Part shown: positions 7,083-14,165 of the stretch, in pieces
Layout of the letters: each line of letters opens with the position of its first letter
Numbering within the stretch: the stretch's first letter is position 1
Assembly: GCA_026390015.1 (NCBI GenBank)
Contig: JAPLGS010000108.1
Location: 1 to 42,001 of the forward strand
Origin: Chloroflexota bacterium
GTDB lineage: Bacteria > Chloroflexota > Anaerolineae > Anaerolineales > Villigracilaceae
DNA length: 42,001 bases
Direction of reading: 5' to 3'
Notes under the pieces: model-generated
What the model saw: the letters and a program-made list of their open reading frames with translations, nothing else
The model's database searches: none
What the model was told of the DNA's origin: nothing
Made by a program: the position numbers and the translations under genes

Positions 7083-7173
7083 TATCTGACGAGTCACTAA
7101 ATCCCATTAAGTAGTGTAATCCAGATTTGGGACTTTCAAGTCTGTTGAAAAATAATTCCAAGGAGAATAAATC

Positions 7174-7515
7174 ATGAAGTATGTTGCCTATAGCACGATG
7201 AAGCCTGTAGCCAAATTTTTTATGGCGATGAGTACGAAGTTTTCCAAGCCGAAGCCGCCGACCGATATTGATCCGCTTATGGCGGATGAGATCGAAACGG
7301 GTTGGAGGCTGCAAAAGGAAGGGAGCATTCGCGAATTATATTGGCGCAAGGATGAGATCGGGTCGGTTGTGGTGTTGGAAGCGAATAGTTTAGCAGAAGC
7401 AACAGCCATGGTCAACAGCCTGCCGTTCGCAAAGAAAGGATACATCACATTCAAAGTGATACCCGTCGGATATTTCGAGCCCTTTGAAGCCGTTTACCTG
7501 CGCTTGCAGAAATAA
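7174..7515 (+). CDS. Small ferredoxin-fold protein, muconolactone-isomerase/YCII-like
   Basis: The 113-residue protein starts at an ATG behind AAGGAG. Its second half reads EGSIRELYWRKDEIGSVVVLE, then SLAEATAMVNSLPFAKKGYI. This is the pattern of the muconolactone isomerase/YCII dimeric alpha-beta barrel superfamily: a reporter strand, then a helix with LPF/LPL, then F-V-P. The next gene has the same plan (RQAHSRTDQVGSIFMMEV, KLAALPLAEAGLIEFDVFP), so the two look like tandem paralogues. The activity is unknown. Regulation by the divergent HxlR protein is inferred from position. Confidence 0.65.
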   Translation: MKYVAYSTMKPVAKFFMAMSTKFSKPKPPTDIDPLMADEIETGWRLQKEGSIRELYWRKDEIGSVVVLEANSLAEATAMVNSLPFAKKGYITFKVIPVGYFEPFEAVYLRLQK

Positions 7516-7549
7516 TTTCGTAGCCAACATGCTACACAAGGAGAATCAC

Positions 7550-7846
7550 ATGAGAGTTATCGCTATCAGCAAAATGAAATCCGGCGCGACGAAGGAAAAG
7601 ATTGCCGCGCTGAATGCTAAAGAATTGGTCAAGGAATGGGAACTTCAGAAAGCGGATGTGATCCGTCAGGCGCACTCGCGCACTGATCAGGTTGGTTCCA
7701 TCTTTATGATGGAAGTCGCCTCTGCCGACGACGCGCACAAAAAACTGGCCGCGTTGCCGCTGGCGGAAGCAGGCTTGATTGAGTTTGATGTGTTCCCATA
7801 TCAGGCGTATGAGGCTTACGGAAGCATCTTCGGGAAGATCACGTAA
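7550..7846 (+). CDS. Small ferredoxin-fold protein, paralogue of the previous gene
   Basis: I choose the ATG at 7550 because AAGGAG lies 7 nt upstream. An in-frame ATG at 7484 lies inside the previous gene without a ribosome site. The 98-residue product shares the plan of the gene at 7174: WELQKADVIRQAHSRTDQVGS, then ALPLAEAGLIEFDVFPYQAY. Proteins of this type usually dimerise into a barrel around a small aromatic or quinone-like ligand. Here that is inference from the fold. The 34-bp gap implies co-transcription with its neighbour. Confidence 0.68.
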   Translation: MRVIAISKMKSGATKEKIAALNAKELVKEWELQKADVIRQAHSRTDQVGSIFMMEVASADDAHKKLAALPLAEAGLIEFDVFPYQAYEAYGSIFGKIT

Positions 7847-7867
7847 ACCTGCCTAACAGTCTAAAGT

Positions 7868-8040
7868 AAACCATTGAGACACGGAGATGCTGAGAAAATT
7901 ATAAAACTCCGTGACTCTGTGTCTTCGTGGTTATATTCCTAACTCGGACAAGCCGAAAAAGATTTACCGCAGAGTCGCAGAGAGCGCAGAGTTTAAGAGG
8001 TTTTCTCCGCGAACTCAGCGTCTCTGCGGTTCAAAAATTC
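7868..8040. repeat. Two imperfect palindromic intergenic repeats
   Basis: The first unit (about 7873-7932) pairs GAGACACGGAGA with TCTGTGTCTTCGTGGTT. The second (about 7967-8030) pairs ACCGCAGAGTCGCAGAG with CTCAGCGTCTCTGCGGT. Both belong to the same loose 'cacagag' palindrome class as the MITE-like repeats elsewhere in the window. Neither codes for protein. They mark the border between conserved genes and the decayed region, and fold into hairpins on either strand. Confidence 0.55.
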
Positions 8041-8125
8041 TTGTACAAAAAGCAAGCATTTAATTTTTAAGTTCTTAAAGAGCGCCATGAAACTTCCTTC
8101 CACCAGCCGTATTACGGGAGAAATT

Positions 8126-8498
8126 TTATCGAAGCGCTACTGCGCAAATATTATTGAATCCCGCGCGAATTAGCTCGCATATTTCTGCCACAACATCAGC
8201 GTTTGAGGGGTTTCCCAGCGGGTCGAGAATATCATAAGGTATTCCTTTCGCCGCCTCGGAAAGCAACAGAATTTTTTCGCGGAAAAATGGAAACTCAATA
8301 TGTAAAGCTTCTTTCTGTCCACTTTCCATGACAAGCACCAAATTCGCATCCTGAAGCATAGTTTCTGTAATGGCGCTCAAGCGATGATCCTGAATATCAA
8401 GACCGATCTGTTTTGCCCTTTGAATTGCCTCTGTCATGGCGGGCAACCCATTAGTCGTCCACGTGCCGGCGCTCAGAACATTCCACCTATTTTCCTGT
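8126..8498 (-). pseudogene. Low-molecular-weight protein tyrosine phosphatase remnant
   Basis: From about 8490 downward the frame reads NVLSAGTWTTNGLPAM, LSAITETMLQDANLVLVMES and YDILDPLGNP. These are the body of the LMW-PTP family, including the DP loop that carries the general-acid aspartate. The essential N-terminal P-loop (CxxxxCRS) is missing. In its place the frame runs through an out-of-frame piece of a GDP-mannose dehydratase gene. It cannot be catalytically active as it stands. LMW-PTPs of this kind (Wzb-like) regulate capsule export, which matches the other remnants nearby. Confidence 0.72.
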
Positions 8499-8651
8499 CT
8501 ACGCTTTGGATGGGTCGGAATTGATGAGCAAGTCCACTTCGGCGGGGCGGTAGAATTTTTCATCCTGTAGAACGTATTGCCTGTAGTCCAGGTCCGCGTG
8601 AGAGAAGGCAGTCTCGCAGAACTCGCGCACGGTACGTTCGGAGTCAGGTGC
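8499..8651 (-). pseudogene. GDP-mannose 4,6-dehydratase fragment 1
   Basis: One frame reads [20 protein letters not shown] and then [18 protein letters not shown] before a stop. This matches the C-terminal substrate-binding part of GDP-mannose 4,6-dehydratase (HSVREF..., [16 protein letters not shown]). No N-terminal Rossmann domain or catalytic T-D-E-YxxxK region is present. The fragment abuts the phosphatase remnant directly. Confidence 0.68.
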
Positions 8652-8705
8652 GCAGCTACTCGATCAGCAGCAATTCAGACAGACCCGTTGTGGATCTAGT
8701 ATTCG

Positions 8706-8798
8706 TCAAAAGTCCTCTGCCCCAAGCCGGTGAGACCTGACGAAGCTCATCTCGCCTTTGAGGATGTTGCTCAACTGGGGAAGTTCGCAGCGTCCATA
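8706..8798 (-). pseudogene. Sugar-phosphate transferase (WcaJ/bacterial sugar transferase) fragment
   Basis: A minus-strand frame reads ELPQLSNILKGEMSFV and then RSHRLGAEDF before a stop. It matches the highly conserved DELPQL.NVLKGEMSLVGPRP segment of polyprenyl-phosphate sugar transferases, which begin exopolysaccharide repeat assembly. Only about 30 codons survive, and the GPRP end has been altered. It adds to the evidence for a destroyed polysaccharide locus. Confidence 0.62.
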
Positions 8799-8846
8799 CA
8801 AATATGATGTGAATTACGACAGATGGAAGAGTGAAGGCAATGGCGT

Positions 8847-9068
8847 CTACGATTCGCCAAGCCACTCCTCGCGTGTAACACCAGCCTGTCGAAGAAGGCG
8901 GCTCAAAAATCCCGTGCTGATTTCACCCTCATGCTGGTTGGGGATAATTACCGTAAGATTGCCCCGCCGCATTTGCGGATGTCGTCCGCCAGCATAAGGT
9001 CCTTCAAAGCCCAATTCACGCATACGCTTTACAAATTCGCGCCATGATACCGGTTTCAAGCGAGTCAT
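8847..9068 (-). CDS. hicA: HicA-family toxin, mRNA interferase
   Basis: The 73-residue protein has the HicA double-stranded RNA-binding-like fold: KPVSWREFVKRMRELGFE, then GGRHPQMRRG with the catalytic histidine, then VIIPNQHEGEISTGFLSRLL and RQAGVTREEW. HicA cleaves mRNA and is neutralised by HicB. It starts 6 bp after the HicB stop with no strong Shine-Dalgarno, consistent with translational coupling. The family call is firm. Whether the pair is active is unknown. Confidence 0.88.
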   Translation of the reverse strand: MTRLKPVSWREFVKRMRELGFEGPYAGGRHPQMRRGNLTVIIPNQHEGEISTGFLSRLLRQAGVTREEWLGES

Positions 9069-9074
9069 AAAGTT

Positions 9075-9320
9075 TTATACGGGTTGAGAAATCTGGCTGA
9101 GGTCAATACCAGCAAGGATTGGGATAGGCAAACCTAAGCGTAATCGCAAGGCAATCCAATCACTCAGAGCCTCTCGAAGCTCGCGCCGGCAGTTTTCGAG
9201 TGTCTTATGGCGCGCCCATACGCCTTGAACGCCGGGAATTTCTCCCCAATAGGTTTCTTCCTCTTCGATAATTTCGTAAACGGCTAATTCCATCGCCATG
9301 TCAATATAATTTGCAAGCAT
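9075..9320 (-). CDS. hicB: HicB-like antitoxin partner of HicA
   Basis: I choose the ATG at 9320 because AGGAG lies upstream. Longer in-frame starts run antisense-like through the other HicB gene and have no homology. The 81-residue product reads YEIIEEEETYWGEIPGVQGV and then TLENCRRELREALSDW, the HicB ribonuclease-H-like half. There is no visible C-terminal DNA-binding domain, as in short HicB antitoxins. It is the first gene of the hicB-hicA pair. Confidence 0.85.
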   Translation of the reverse strand: MLANYIDMAMELAVYEIIEEEETYWGEIPGVQGVWARHKTLENCRRELREALSDWIALRLRLGLPIPILAGIDLSQISQPV

Positions 9321-9381
9321 GTCTTTTTCTCCTGTAGTTCTGCACGTACCGCAAACGCCGTCTTTTAGGGAAGTGCGGGCA

Positions 9382-9555
9382 TCAGGCAAACAAGCCTTGC
9401 TCTGCTCGAACTTCAAGGCAAAGTTGAATGGCTTCTTTGATGTTCTCCAAGGCTTCGTCTTTTGTGGAACCCTGGCTGACACAGCCGGGTATGGACGGAC
9501 ATTCTGCAATCCAGATGCCGTCTTCATCACGATCTAGGCTTATGGTTAGTTTCAT
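9382..9555 (-). CDS. Second HicB-like protein (57 residues)
   Basis: The ORF starts behind CAGGAG and reads MKLTISLDRDEDGIWIAECP, then GCVSQGSTKDEALENIKEAI and CLEVRAEQG before a stop. It is a clear HicB half-domain, shorter than usual because the family normally continues about 15 residues after EVRAEQGLP. Its stop overlaps ATGCCCGCACTTCCC (MPALP), which resembles the start of the HicA toxins that usually accompany this HicB subtype. That frame then stops. I infer a module whose toxin was lost and replaced by the downstream hicBA pair. Confidence 0.7.
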   Translation of the reverse strand: MKLTISLDRDEDGIWIAECPSIPGCVSQGSTKDEALENIKEAIQLCLEVRAEQGLFA

Positions 9556-9618
9556 TTTTCAACTCCTGTTTCGCAATTGATAAAGAACTGTGTTGTTGCG
9601 TTTGATCAATGCTTCCAC

Positions 9619-9636
9619 CTGATTATATCGTATCAG
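9619..9636 (-). promoter_or_regulatory. Putative hic promoter with overlapping dyad
   Basis: On the minus strand a perfect TATAAT (9627-9622) lies about 65 bp upstream of the first HicB gene. It sits inside the dyad CTGAT-n8-ATCAG. A -35 box is not obvious. Toxin-antitoxin operons are commonly autorepressed at such dyads. Here that is inference. Confidence 0.4.
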
Positions 9637-9717
9637 AGGAACGAGCCGCTTGCGCGTGCAGCGAAGGTTTTCACAGATGCGCTATGCCTGTACGACAGGA
9701 GTATGCCGCCTACTCGA

Positions 9718-9885
9718 TCACATTTGCATGGCAATATTCAAAAACAGAGCATCCTGTGACTGCCGCGCCAGATCCGCATCCACTATCATAATAACGAGTT
9801 CCTTGAAGAAAACGGCAGGCTGCCAATTCAAGCCTGTCCGCGCTTTGGAAGGGTCGGAGATGAGCAAGCCCACTTCGGCGGGATA
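9718..9885 (-). pseudogene. GDP-mannose 4,6-dehydratase fragment 2 (C terminus)
   Basis: The frame reads [20 protein letters not shown], then [20 protein letters not shown], and ends at TGA 9720-9718. It matches the extreme C terminus of GDP-mannose dehydratase (DPSKAR..LGW.P...F.ELV.MMVDADL). It overlaps fragment 1 in content ([13 protein letters not shown]), so two separate gene copies contributed. There is no start codon or N-terminal domain. Confidence 0.7.
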
Positions 9886-9890
9886 GAGAA

Positions 9891-9918
9891 GGAGACGGAG
9901 GACTCATCCTCCGTCTCC
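9891..9918 (-). terminator. Terminator hairpin downstream of the 9927 gene
   Basis: A perfect 12-bp stem, GGAGACGGAGGA with TCCTCCGTCTCC, encloses a CTCA loop and begins 9 bp past the stop. The following T-tract is weak (TTCTCT). Confidence 0.6.
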
Positions 9919-9926
9919 CCTACTAT

Positions 9927-10610
9927 TTATGTTGAAACGGGCTTCTTGCGCGCCGCGCGCGGGGTAGTGCGGGCGAGTACGCCGATCTTCTCGAGTAGTT
10001 GACGCTTTTCACGCAAGGCAACGCGCGCGATCTTGATGTATTGCGCGCGCCACGCATCGAGCGAGGTCAGGGCCGCCTCCTGCTCACGGGTGGCTTGCTG
10101 TGCGGCTCCCTTGGCGGCCTGCTGTCTTTGGTTGGCAAGGTTGAAGGCGGCGATCTTCACCCTTTCCGACTCGAGCCGCCCGGCGTCGTAACCGTACTCT
10201 GCCAGGGTCGGCGCGCCTGCGGCGTTATCGAAGAGCGCCGAGGCCGAAGCCAGAAATTCCGCCGTGTTGTCGGGGGCCTTGCCGGTCAACCCGAGGGCGG
10301 TCAGGCGCGCCTTGTCATTCTTGAAAATCGCGCGCGCCACTTTGGAAAGCGACAGAAACGCGTCGCGGGCTGATACTTCGGCTGCATCCATTTCCTGGGT
10401 GGATTGCTTCTGCGCGCCTGCCGCAGCTTTCTGCGCGGTCACTGCCGCCAGCGCGCTGTAATAGAGCGACTGGCCTGCATTCAGTTTATCAGACGAATAG
10501 CCGTAGCCAGCCACAAGCGACTGGATCTCGGCATCGGCCAGGCTGTTCGAGATCGCCATTTGAGCGCCATTCAAGCGCCCGGCGATCGAATCATTCGAGT
10601 TTGTAGGCAT
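9927..10610 (-). CDS. Alanine-rich helical protein with two internal repeats, unknown function
   Basis: I start at the ATG at 10610 (MPTNSNDSIAGRLNG). An in-frame ATG 105 nt upstream gives an implausible cysteine- and arginine-rich leader. The 227-residue product is rich in Ala, Gln and Lys with no hydrophobic segments. It consists of two related units of about 80 residues. The first begins GYGYSSDKLNAGQSLYYSAL and the second EYGYDAGRLESERVKIAAFN. Both continue through a long charged helix and end with (A/V)ARxxxxxxKxxLxxLG(L/V). I do not recognise a named family. A helical-bundle scaffold is possible. Confidence 0.65.
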   Translation of the reverse strand: MPTNSNDSIAGRLNGAQMAISNSLADAEIQSLVAGYGYSSDKLNAGQSLYYSALAAVTAQKAAAGAQKQSTQEMDAAEVSARDAFLSLSKVARAIFKNDKARLTALGLTGKAPDNTAEFLASASALFDNAAGAPTLAEYGYDAGRLESERVKIAAFNLANQRQQAAKGAAQQATREQEAALTSLDAWRAQYIKIARVALREKRQLLEKIGVLARTTPRAARKKPVST

Positions 10611-10801
10611 GGATAACTTCTTTTTTAGGTTGGATGTGGAAAACCGCCGCTGCCCCTTCGCCCGGGGTTGAATCACGCGGCATGGCACTTGTGCAACCGT
10701 GCATGTGTGCTGCACTACACTCCGATGAAGTTACGCGGCTCTTCTTTGCGCTGACCAACACCTCCTTGACGCACCAAAACCCTTCCCTGGTGCAGTCCTG
10801 G

Positions 10802-11011
10802 CTTCCTTGATGATCGTTTATCGTGCCTTACAGTACCTCTACGGTTCCTTGATGGTGGATTCTCGTCCCTTGATGGTGGTTTGTCGTTCCTTACAGCCCG
10901 TCTGCGCTTCCTTGATGGTGGTTTGTCGTTCCTTGACGATGGATTCTCGTCCCTTGACGGTGGTTTATCGTTCCTTACAGCCCGTCTGCGCTTCCTTGAT
11001 GGTGGTTTGTC
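10802..11011. repeat. Tandem array of ten 21-bp units
   Basis: Ten contiguous 21-mers run from 10802 to 11011, such as GTTCCTTGATGGTGGTTTGTC-type units alternating with TTACAGCCCGTCTGCG-type units. An 84-bp higher-order period of four units appears about two and a half times. Weak relatives extend left to about 10760. Because 21 is a multiple of three, both strands stay open. The minus frame would give a basic heptapeptide repeat (NDKPPSR, KRRRAVR, DENPSSR). No ribosome site or homology supports translation. Confidence 0.75.
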
Positions 11012-11136
11012 GTTCCAGTGAAATAACCAGTATCCGCCCTTCTGACCTAATGTCAGAAGCTTATTCGTCACAAATCTTTTGGAAAACGATCCGCATAAAA
11101 AGCAGAGTCTCTATCCCCGCAACACTATGGGAACCA

Positions 11137-11289
11137 TATACCAAGCACGGGCATACATTGCGCTTTTCACAGGGTAATAAACCCACAGAGAAAAATGAGA
11201 TTTTAAGAGGTTTTCCTCAAAGGTCTCTGCGATCTCTGTGGCAAAAATCGGATGAGACAAATCCTCAGTTTATGACCGCGTTCAGTATA
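11137..11289 (-). mobile_element. MITE-like repeat, copy B (153 bp, inverted)
   Basis: This is the reverse complement of the units at 5876 and 33198, with one internal 14-bp deletion (TATTAGCCACAGCC missing on the plus strand). Both TATAC ends are intact. It lies immediately downstream of the AbiEii-like gene at 11325. Confidence 0.75.
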
Positions 11290-11324
11290 CAATTCAACCA
11301 TCTTGCCCCTTTTCAGTCTTCTGC

Positions 11325-12242
11325 TCAGACCTGAAACAGGCAGGGATCGTCACGGATGGCGGCAATCTGTTGCCCCAAATAGGCGAGAGGCAAGAGTCCA
11401 TGCCAGCGGCGCAAGAGATGATAAGCTGGGGAGGTCAACAAGCGGCAGGCCTCCACTGCGGGAGCCCAGCCTTTGCCGCGGATTTCCGTGATTGTTTCTG
11501 CAGTGGGCAACAGTCCAAAATCCCAGGCGGCGCATAAGCGGGCGAGAAAATCCACCCTTTCAGGGATTGTTTCCAGCGTGTCTGGGGTATCCACATCCGG
11601 ATATAAAGCACCATCCAACCAGGGGGAGTTATTCATTTTTTTGGCCTGTAAGAATTCATCGAGAAACCAATCTCGTAATTGCTGTGCTTGATGGCGCTGT
11701 TCCAAATCAATGATTTTCTCCAAGGGACGATGCAAGGCAATGCGCTCCAGATGGGTTTCAATTGCCAGGCATGCGCGCGCGGCATCGGTGTCACTGCCCG
11801 ACAGGCTTTGCCGCCTAAACCAAAGCGCCCAGCACTCGTCCACGCTCAGCAATCCAGACTGGCAAAGTGTGAAAATATCCAAAAAGTCACGCGGCGCTCT
11901 ACGCTCCACCAAGGCATTCATCTTGCTTGCCACCAAGTCAGCCAGGCTATCCAGTGGAACATTGATCCAACCAGCTGAAACAGGTTCTTCCAGGCGCAGG
12001 CTGCCAAAACTGGACAGGCTCGTTTCAAGCACCTGCAGCACGGCCTGCTTTTGCGCCTCTGTCAGGGATTCAGACCACCAGGCATCCACGTGATGAGTTG
12101 GGCGATAATCGAGGTAGTGGAACAATCCCAAGCCTCCCCCTAGAGAGATTCGATCCGCAAGGTTTGCATTTACCAAAGCGTTCAGACAAGCCTGCGCATA
12201 AGGTGATAAATGAGATGGTTGTTGCGGTTGGATGTTTTTCAT
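11325..12242 (-). CDS. AbiEii-like nucleotidyltransferase-fold protein
   Basis: I start at the ATG at 12242 (MKNIQPQQPSHLSPYAQA). The frame is open for 53 more codons upstream, but those read as the tail of a decayed membrane protein. The 305-residue product has LADRISLGGGLGLFHYLDYR, which corresponds to the glycine-rich start of the AbiEii/AbiGii fold, then PLDSLADLVASKMNALVERR and APRDFLDIF, the family's 'V.DL.A.K..AL..R...RD..D' signature. The metal-binding D-x-D of active enzymes appears as HHVDAWW, with only one aspartate, so catalysis is uncertain. AbiEii proteins act as toxins or abortive-infection factors. No AbiEi antitoxin is adjacent. Confidence 0.6.
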   Translation of the reverse strand: MKNIQPQQPSHLSPYAQACLNALVNANLADRISLGGGLGLFHYLDYRPTHHVDAWWSESLTEAQKQAVLQVLETSLSSFGSLRLEEPVSAGWINVPLDSLADLVASKMNALVERRAPRDFLDIFTLCQSGLLSVDECWALWFRRQSLSGSDTDAARACLAIETHLERIALHRPLEKIIDLEQRHQAQQLRDWFLDEFLQAKKMNNSPWLDGALYPDVDTPDTLETIPERVDFLARLCAAWDFGLLPTAETITEIRGKGWAPAVEACRLLTSPAYHLLRRWHGLLPLAYLGQQIAAIRDDPCLFQV

Positions 12243-12260
12243 ATCAATAAAATTATACCG

Positions 12261-12551
12261 TATCCATGAGCCTGATGAGGCATTCTCCTTATCCATTTTG
12301 GCAGGCTCTCCATTTACATCGTCTGCAGGAAGAGTTTCCTGGTAGTTAAGCGCGATAAAGCTGAGCATCGGAACAATTACACCTACGAAAGCTACACTCA
12401 TTCATGGTAGATCGGGAAGTATGGGGGAAAGCCAATCAAAAGTCTGCATTAAACCGAGATAAGCAATCGAGGCAAACGGCCCTGCAGAAATTGCCAAGTA
12501 AGCAGCCAGCAAGTTTTGCGAACGGCGAGTCCTTACAAGGCGAACATTCAT
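12261..12551 (-). pseudogene. Broken membrane-protein remnant
   Basis: An ORF from 12551 reads MNVRLVRTRRSQNLLAAYLA and then SAGPFASIAYLGLMQTF before a stop at 12402. The overlapping frame starts at 12401 with MSVAFVGVIVPMLSFIALNY and runs on, in frame, into the AbiEii-like gene. Together they look like two transmembrane helices of one protein split by a frameshift at the CATGAATGAG overlap. I cannot name the family. Confidence 0.4.
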
Positions 12552-12592
12552 ACGGTAATATTTGGAAGTAAGAAATAAATGGAATTGACCAT

Positions 12593-12630
12593 AAAAAAAC
12601 TACGCCTCAAATACTGAGACGTAGTTTTTA
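12593..12630. terminator. Bidirectional terminator below the cohesin operon
   Basis: ACTACGCCTCA pairs with TGAGACGTAGT (one mismatch) and is flanked by A- and T-runs on the two sides. It lies 28 bp past the stop of the gene at 12658. Confidence 0.75.
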
Positions 12631-12657
12631 TCAGACGAGGCTGCCCACTTGTCGTTA

Positions 12658-13344
12658 TTAGTCCCTACGCATCATTGCGTAACTAAAAACTCCACTTGCC
12701 AGCAAAAACACAACAATAGCCGCTGTCGCCATATTTTTTTTTGTAGATATTCCGTTGACCGCATTTGTATCAACCTGGTTTGGTGTTAAGGCAGCATTGG
12801 CATCGGGAGCCTCCCCCGATGAATTTACACCAATTAATCCATTTATCTTTGTCGTGGTGATTTCCTGCGCATCTCTAGTGGATAGAATAGCCGAGTCTAT
12901 ATTGATCTGGCTTGTTCCTTTATCTTTTGCTTTGAGAGTAATTGTTGCGACAGTTTGTTTGCCGGCAATTGGCAGGGCGGGATTGAGCAGTGTTACCGCG
13001 AAATCAATTTTTCCAGCAATATTATCCACCTTGTTGCTGGCAATAAACCCATCCTTCCATACATCTGTGGAGGCGATCTGAATGCCATCTTTCGTCAGAT
13101 CCGCGTCAACGACCTCAACGAATTGAGGATTAAAGCTGAGGTGAAACTCCAGCGCATAAAGATCGTGCACATTCTCAATTATTAAGGAAACGGTGCCATT
13201 TGAATCGGGCTTCAATCCTATTCCCGTCGGATCAAATTGTAAAACCACATTTTGGTCCTGCGCATTTACACTCGTAGGTGACAGTATTCCTGCCAGGATA
13301 ATTCCAAGTAATGCCAATGAAATAATAATCGATTTTTTCTTCAA
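12658..13344 (-). CDS. Membrane-anchored cohesin-domain surface protein
   Basis: The 228-residue protein has a signal peptide (KKKSIIISLALLGIILAGIL, cleavage near VNAQ), then a cohesin-type domain of about residues 30-175. It shows the beta-sandwich markers FDPTGIGLKPDSNGTVSLII, LYALEFHLSFNPQFVEVVDA and KINGLIGV. A C-terminal helix (AAIVVFLLASGVFSYAM) with RRD behind it anchors it in the membrane. Translation starts at TTG, overlapping the TGA of the previous gene (TTGA), with GAGAGGT upstream, so the genes are translationally coupled. Cohesins bind dockerins. Two dockerin-bearing proteins are encoded just upstream. Confidence 0.82.
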   Translation of the reverse strand: MKKKSIIISLALLGIILAGILSPTSVNAQDQNVVLQFDPTGIGLKPDSNGTVSLIIENVHDLYALEFHLSFNPQFVEVVDADLTKDGIQIASTDVWKDGFIASNKVDNIAGKIDFAVTLLNPALPIAGKQTVATITLKAKDKGTSQINIDSAILSTRDAQEITTTKINGLIGVNSSGEAPDANAALTPNQVDTNAVNGISTKKNMATAAIVVFLLASGVFSYAMMRRD

Positions 13345-14135
13345 CCCGACCTCTCTTTTTTTGTTTTCTTTCGCTTTGATATAAGCATCCGCATTGACAG
13401 TATTATTAACAGAATCGCGCCTCCAAACCCCGCGTAGATAATCGCAGTATAAACTCTATCGGAATTTATATTTTCAGGTGTATTTGAAGATGGATCGTTT
13501 TGGACAGTTGAACTTGAAGTTGGGGTTTCTATCAGAGCAGTGATCAATTCAACTGTTGGTGTGAAAGACGGTGTAACTGCAAGAGATAGTGTAGGCGTTG
13601 GTGGCTTGGGAGGTACTATAACCAAATCTCCGCTTTGATCTTCATTCGGCATCTTATTTCCGTGTTGATCTGCAATTTGAGCGGATGTTATAGTTAAATT
13701 AGATTGCCCTCCCAATATTTTCCCGCGAAATTGAACCAACAGGATAACCCCAGTGCCTACGGCGGGTGGAGTAGGATTGACTTGCGCGGCAACGTAGTGC
13801 AGTGTTCCAGCCGCGTTATCTGCCAGATTGATGACGATAAAATCTGGTTTTATGAAATCGCCGGGGATCATTTGTATACCGTCCCGATCCGGGTCAGAAT
13901 CCACAACTTCGACAACATTAGGGTCAAAGGTGAGTTGATAATCAACCCCATAAACTCCCTGGGCATTCTCCAAAATGATCTTTACGGTTTCGACCTGTCC
14001 CTCTCCAATTTGTAATGTGGGGGGATCAGTACGAAAAACAGCGTTTCCGCCCTGGGCAGATACCCATTGAAAAGATGTAAAAAAAAATAAAAGAATAATA
14101 ATTACATAAGGGACAACATGTCGTTTTGATCGCAT
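13341..14135 (-). CDS. Membrane-anchored cohesin-domain surface protein with PT-rich stalk
   Basis: The 264-residue protein has a signal peptide ending near VSAQG and a cohesin-like domain of about residues 30-175 (FRTDPPTLQIGEGQVETVKI, VYGVDYQLTFDPNVVEVVDS). A Pro/Thr/Ser stalk follows (PPKPPTPTLSLAVTPSFTPT onward), and a C-terminal helix near residues 233-252 is followed by KRKKTKKE. It is a paralogue of the next gene, with which it overlaps by 4 bp. Its start follows AGGAAAAATT. The lengthened stalk suggests it projects further from the cell. It is a plausible docking site for the secreted cohesin-dockerin proteins. Confidence 0.82.
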   Translation of the reverse strand: MRSKRHVVPYVIIILLFFFTSFQWVSAQGGNAVFRTDPPTLQIGEGQVETVKIILENAQGVYGVDYQLTFDPNVVEVVDSDPDRDGIQMIPGDFIKPDFIVINLADNAAGTLHYVAAQVNPTPPAVGTGVILLVQFRGKILGGQSNLTITSAQIADQHGNKMPNEDQSGDLVIVPPKPPTPTLSLAVTPSFTPTVELITALIETPTSSSTVQNDPSSNTPENINSDRVYTAIIYAGFGGAILLIILSMRMLISKRKKTKKERSG

Positions 14136-14165
14136 AATTTTTCCTGAATGCCTATATTATACACA

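Noticed and set aside
9327-9530. Extended 151-residue form of the HicB at 9075
   Set aside because: The extra 70 residues are an alternative frame of the upstream HicB-like gene. The ribosome site favours the ATG at 9320.
8656-9720. CTACTCGATCA repeated at 8656-8666 and 9710-9720, flanking the hic genes, as attachment sites
   Set aside because: Eleven bases is short, no integrase is present, and the flanks are unrelated. It may be a chance match or a deletion scar.
10802-11011. CRISPR array
   Set aside because: Units are contiguous without unique spacers, and there are no cas genes.
10715-11334. Overlapping repeat-containing frames on both strands (heptapeptide repeats) as genes
   Set aside because: Open frames follow from a 21-bp repeat unit. 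There is no Shine-Dalgarno or homology, and the plus frame runs into the MITE-like copy.
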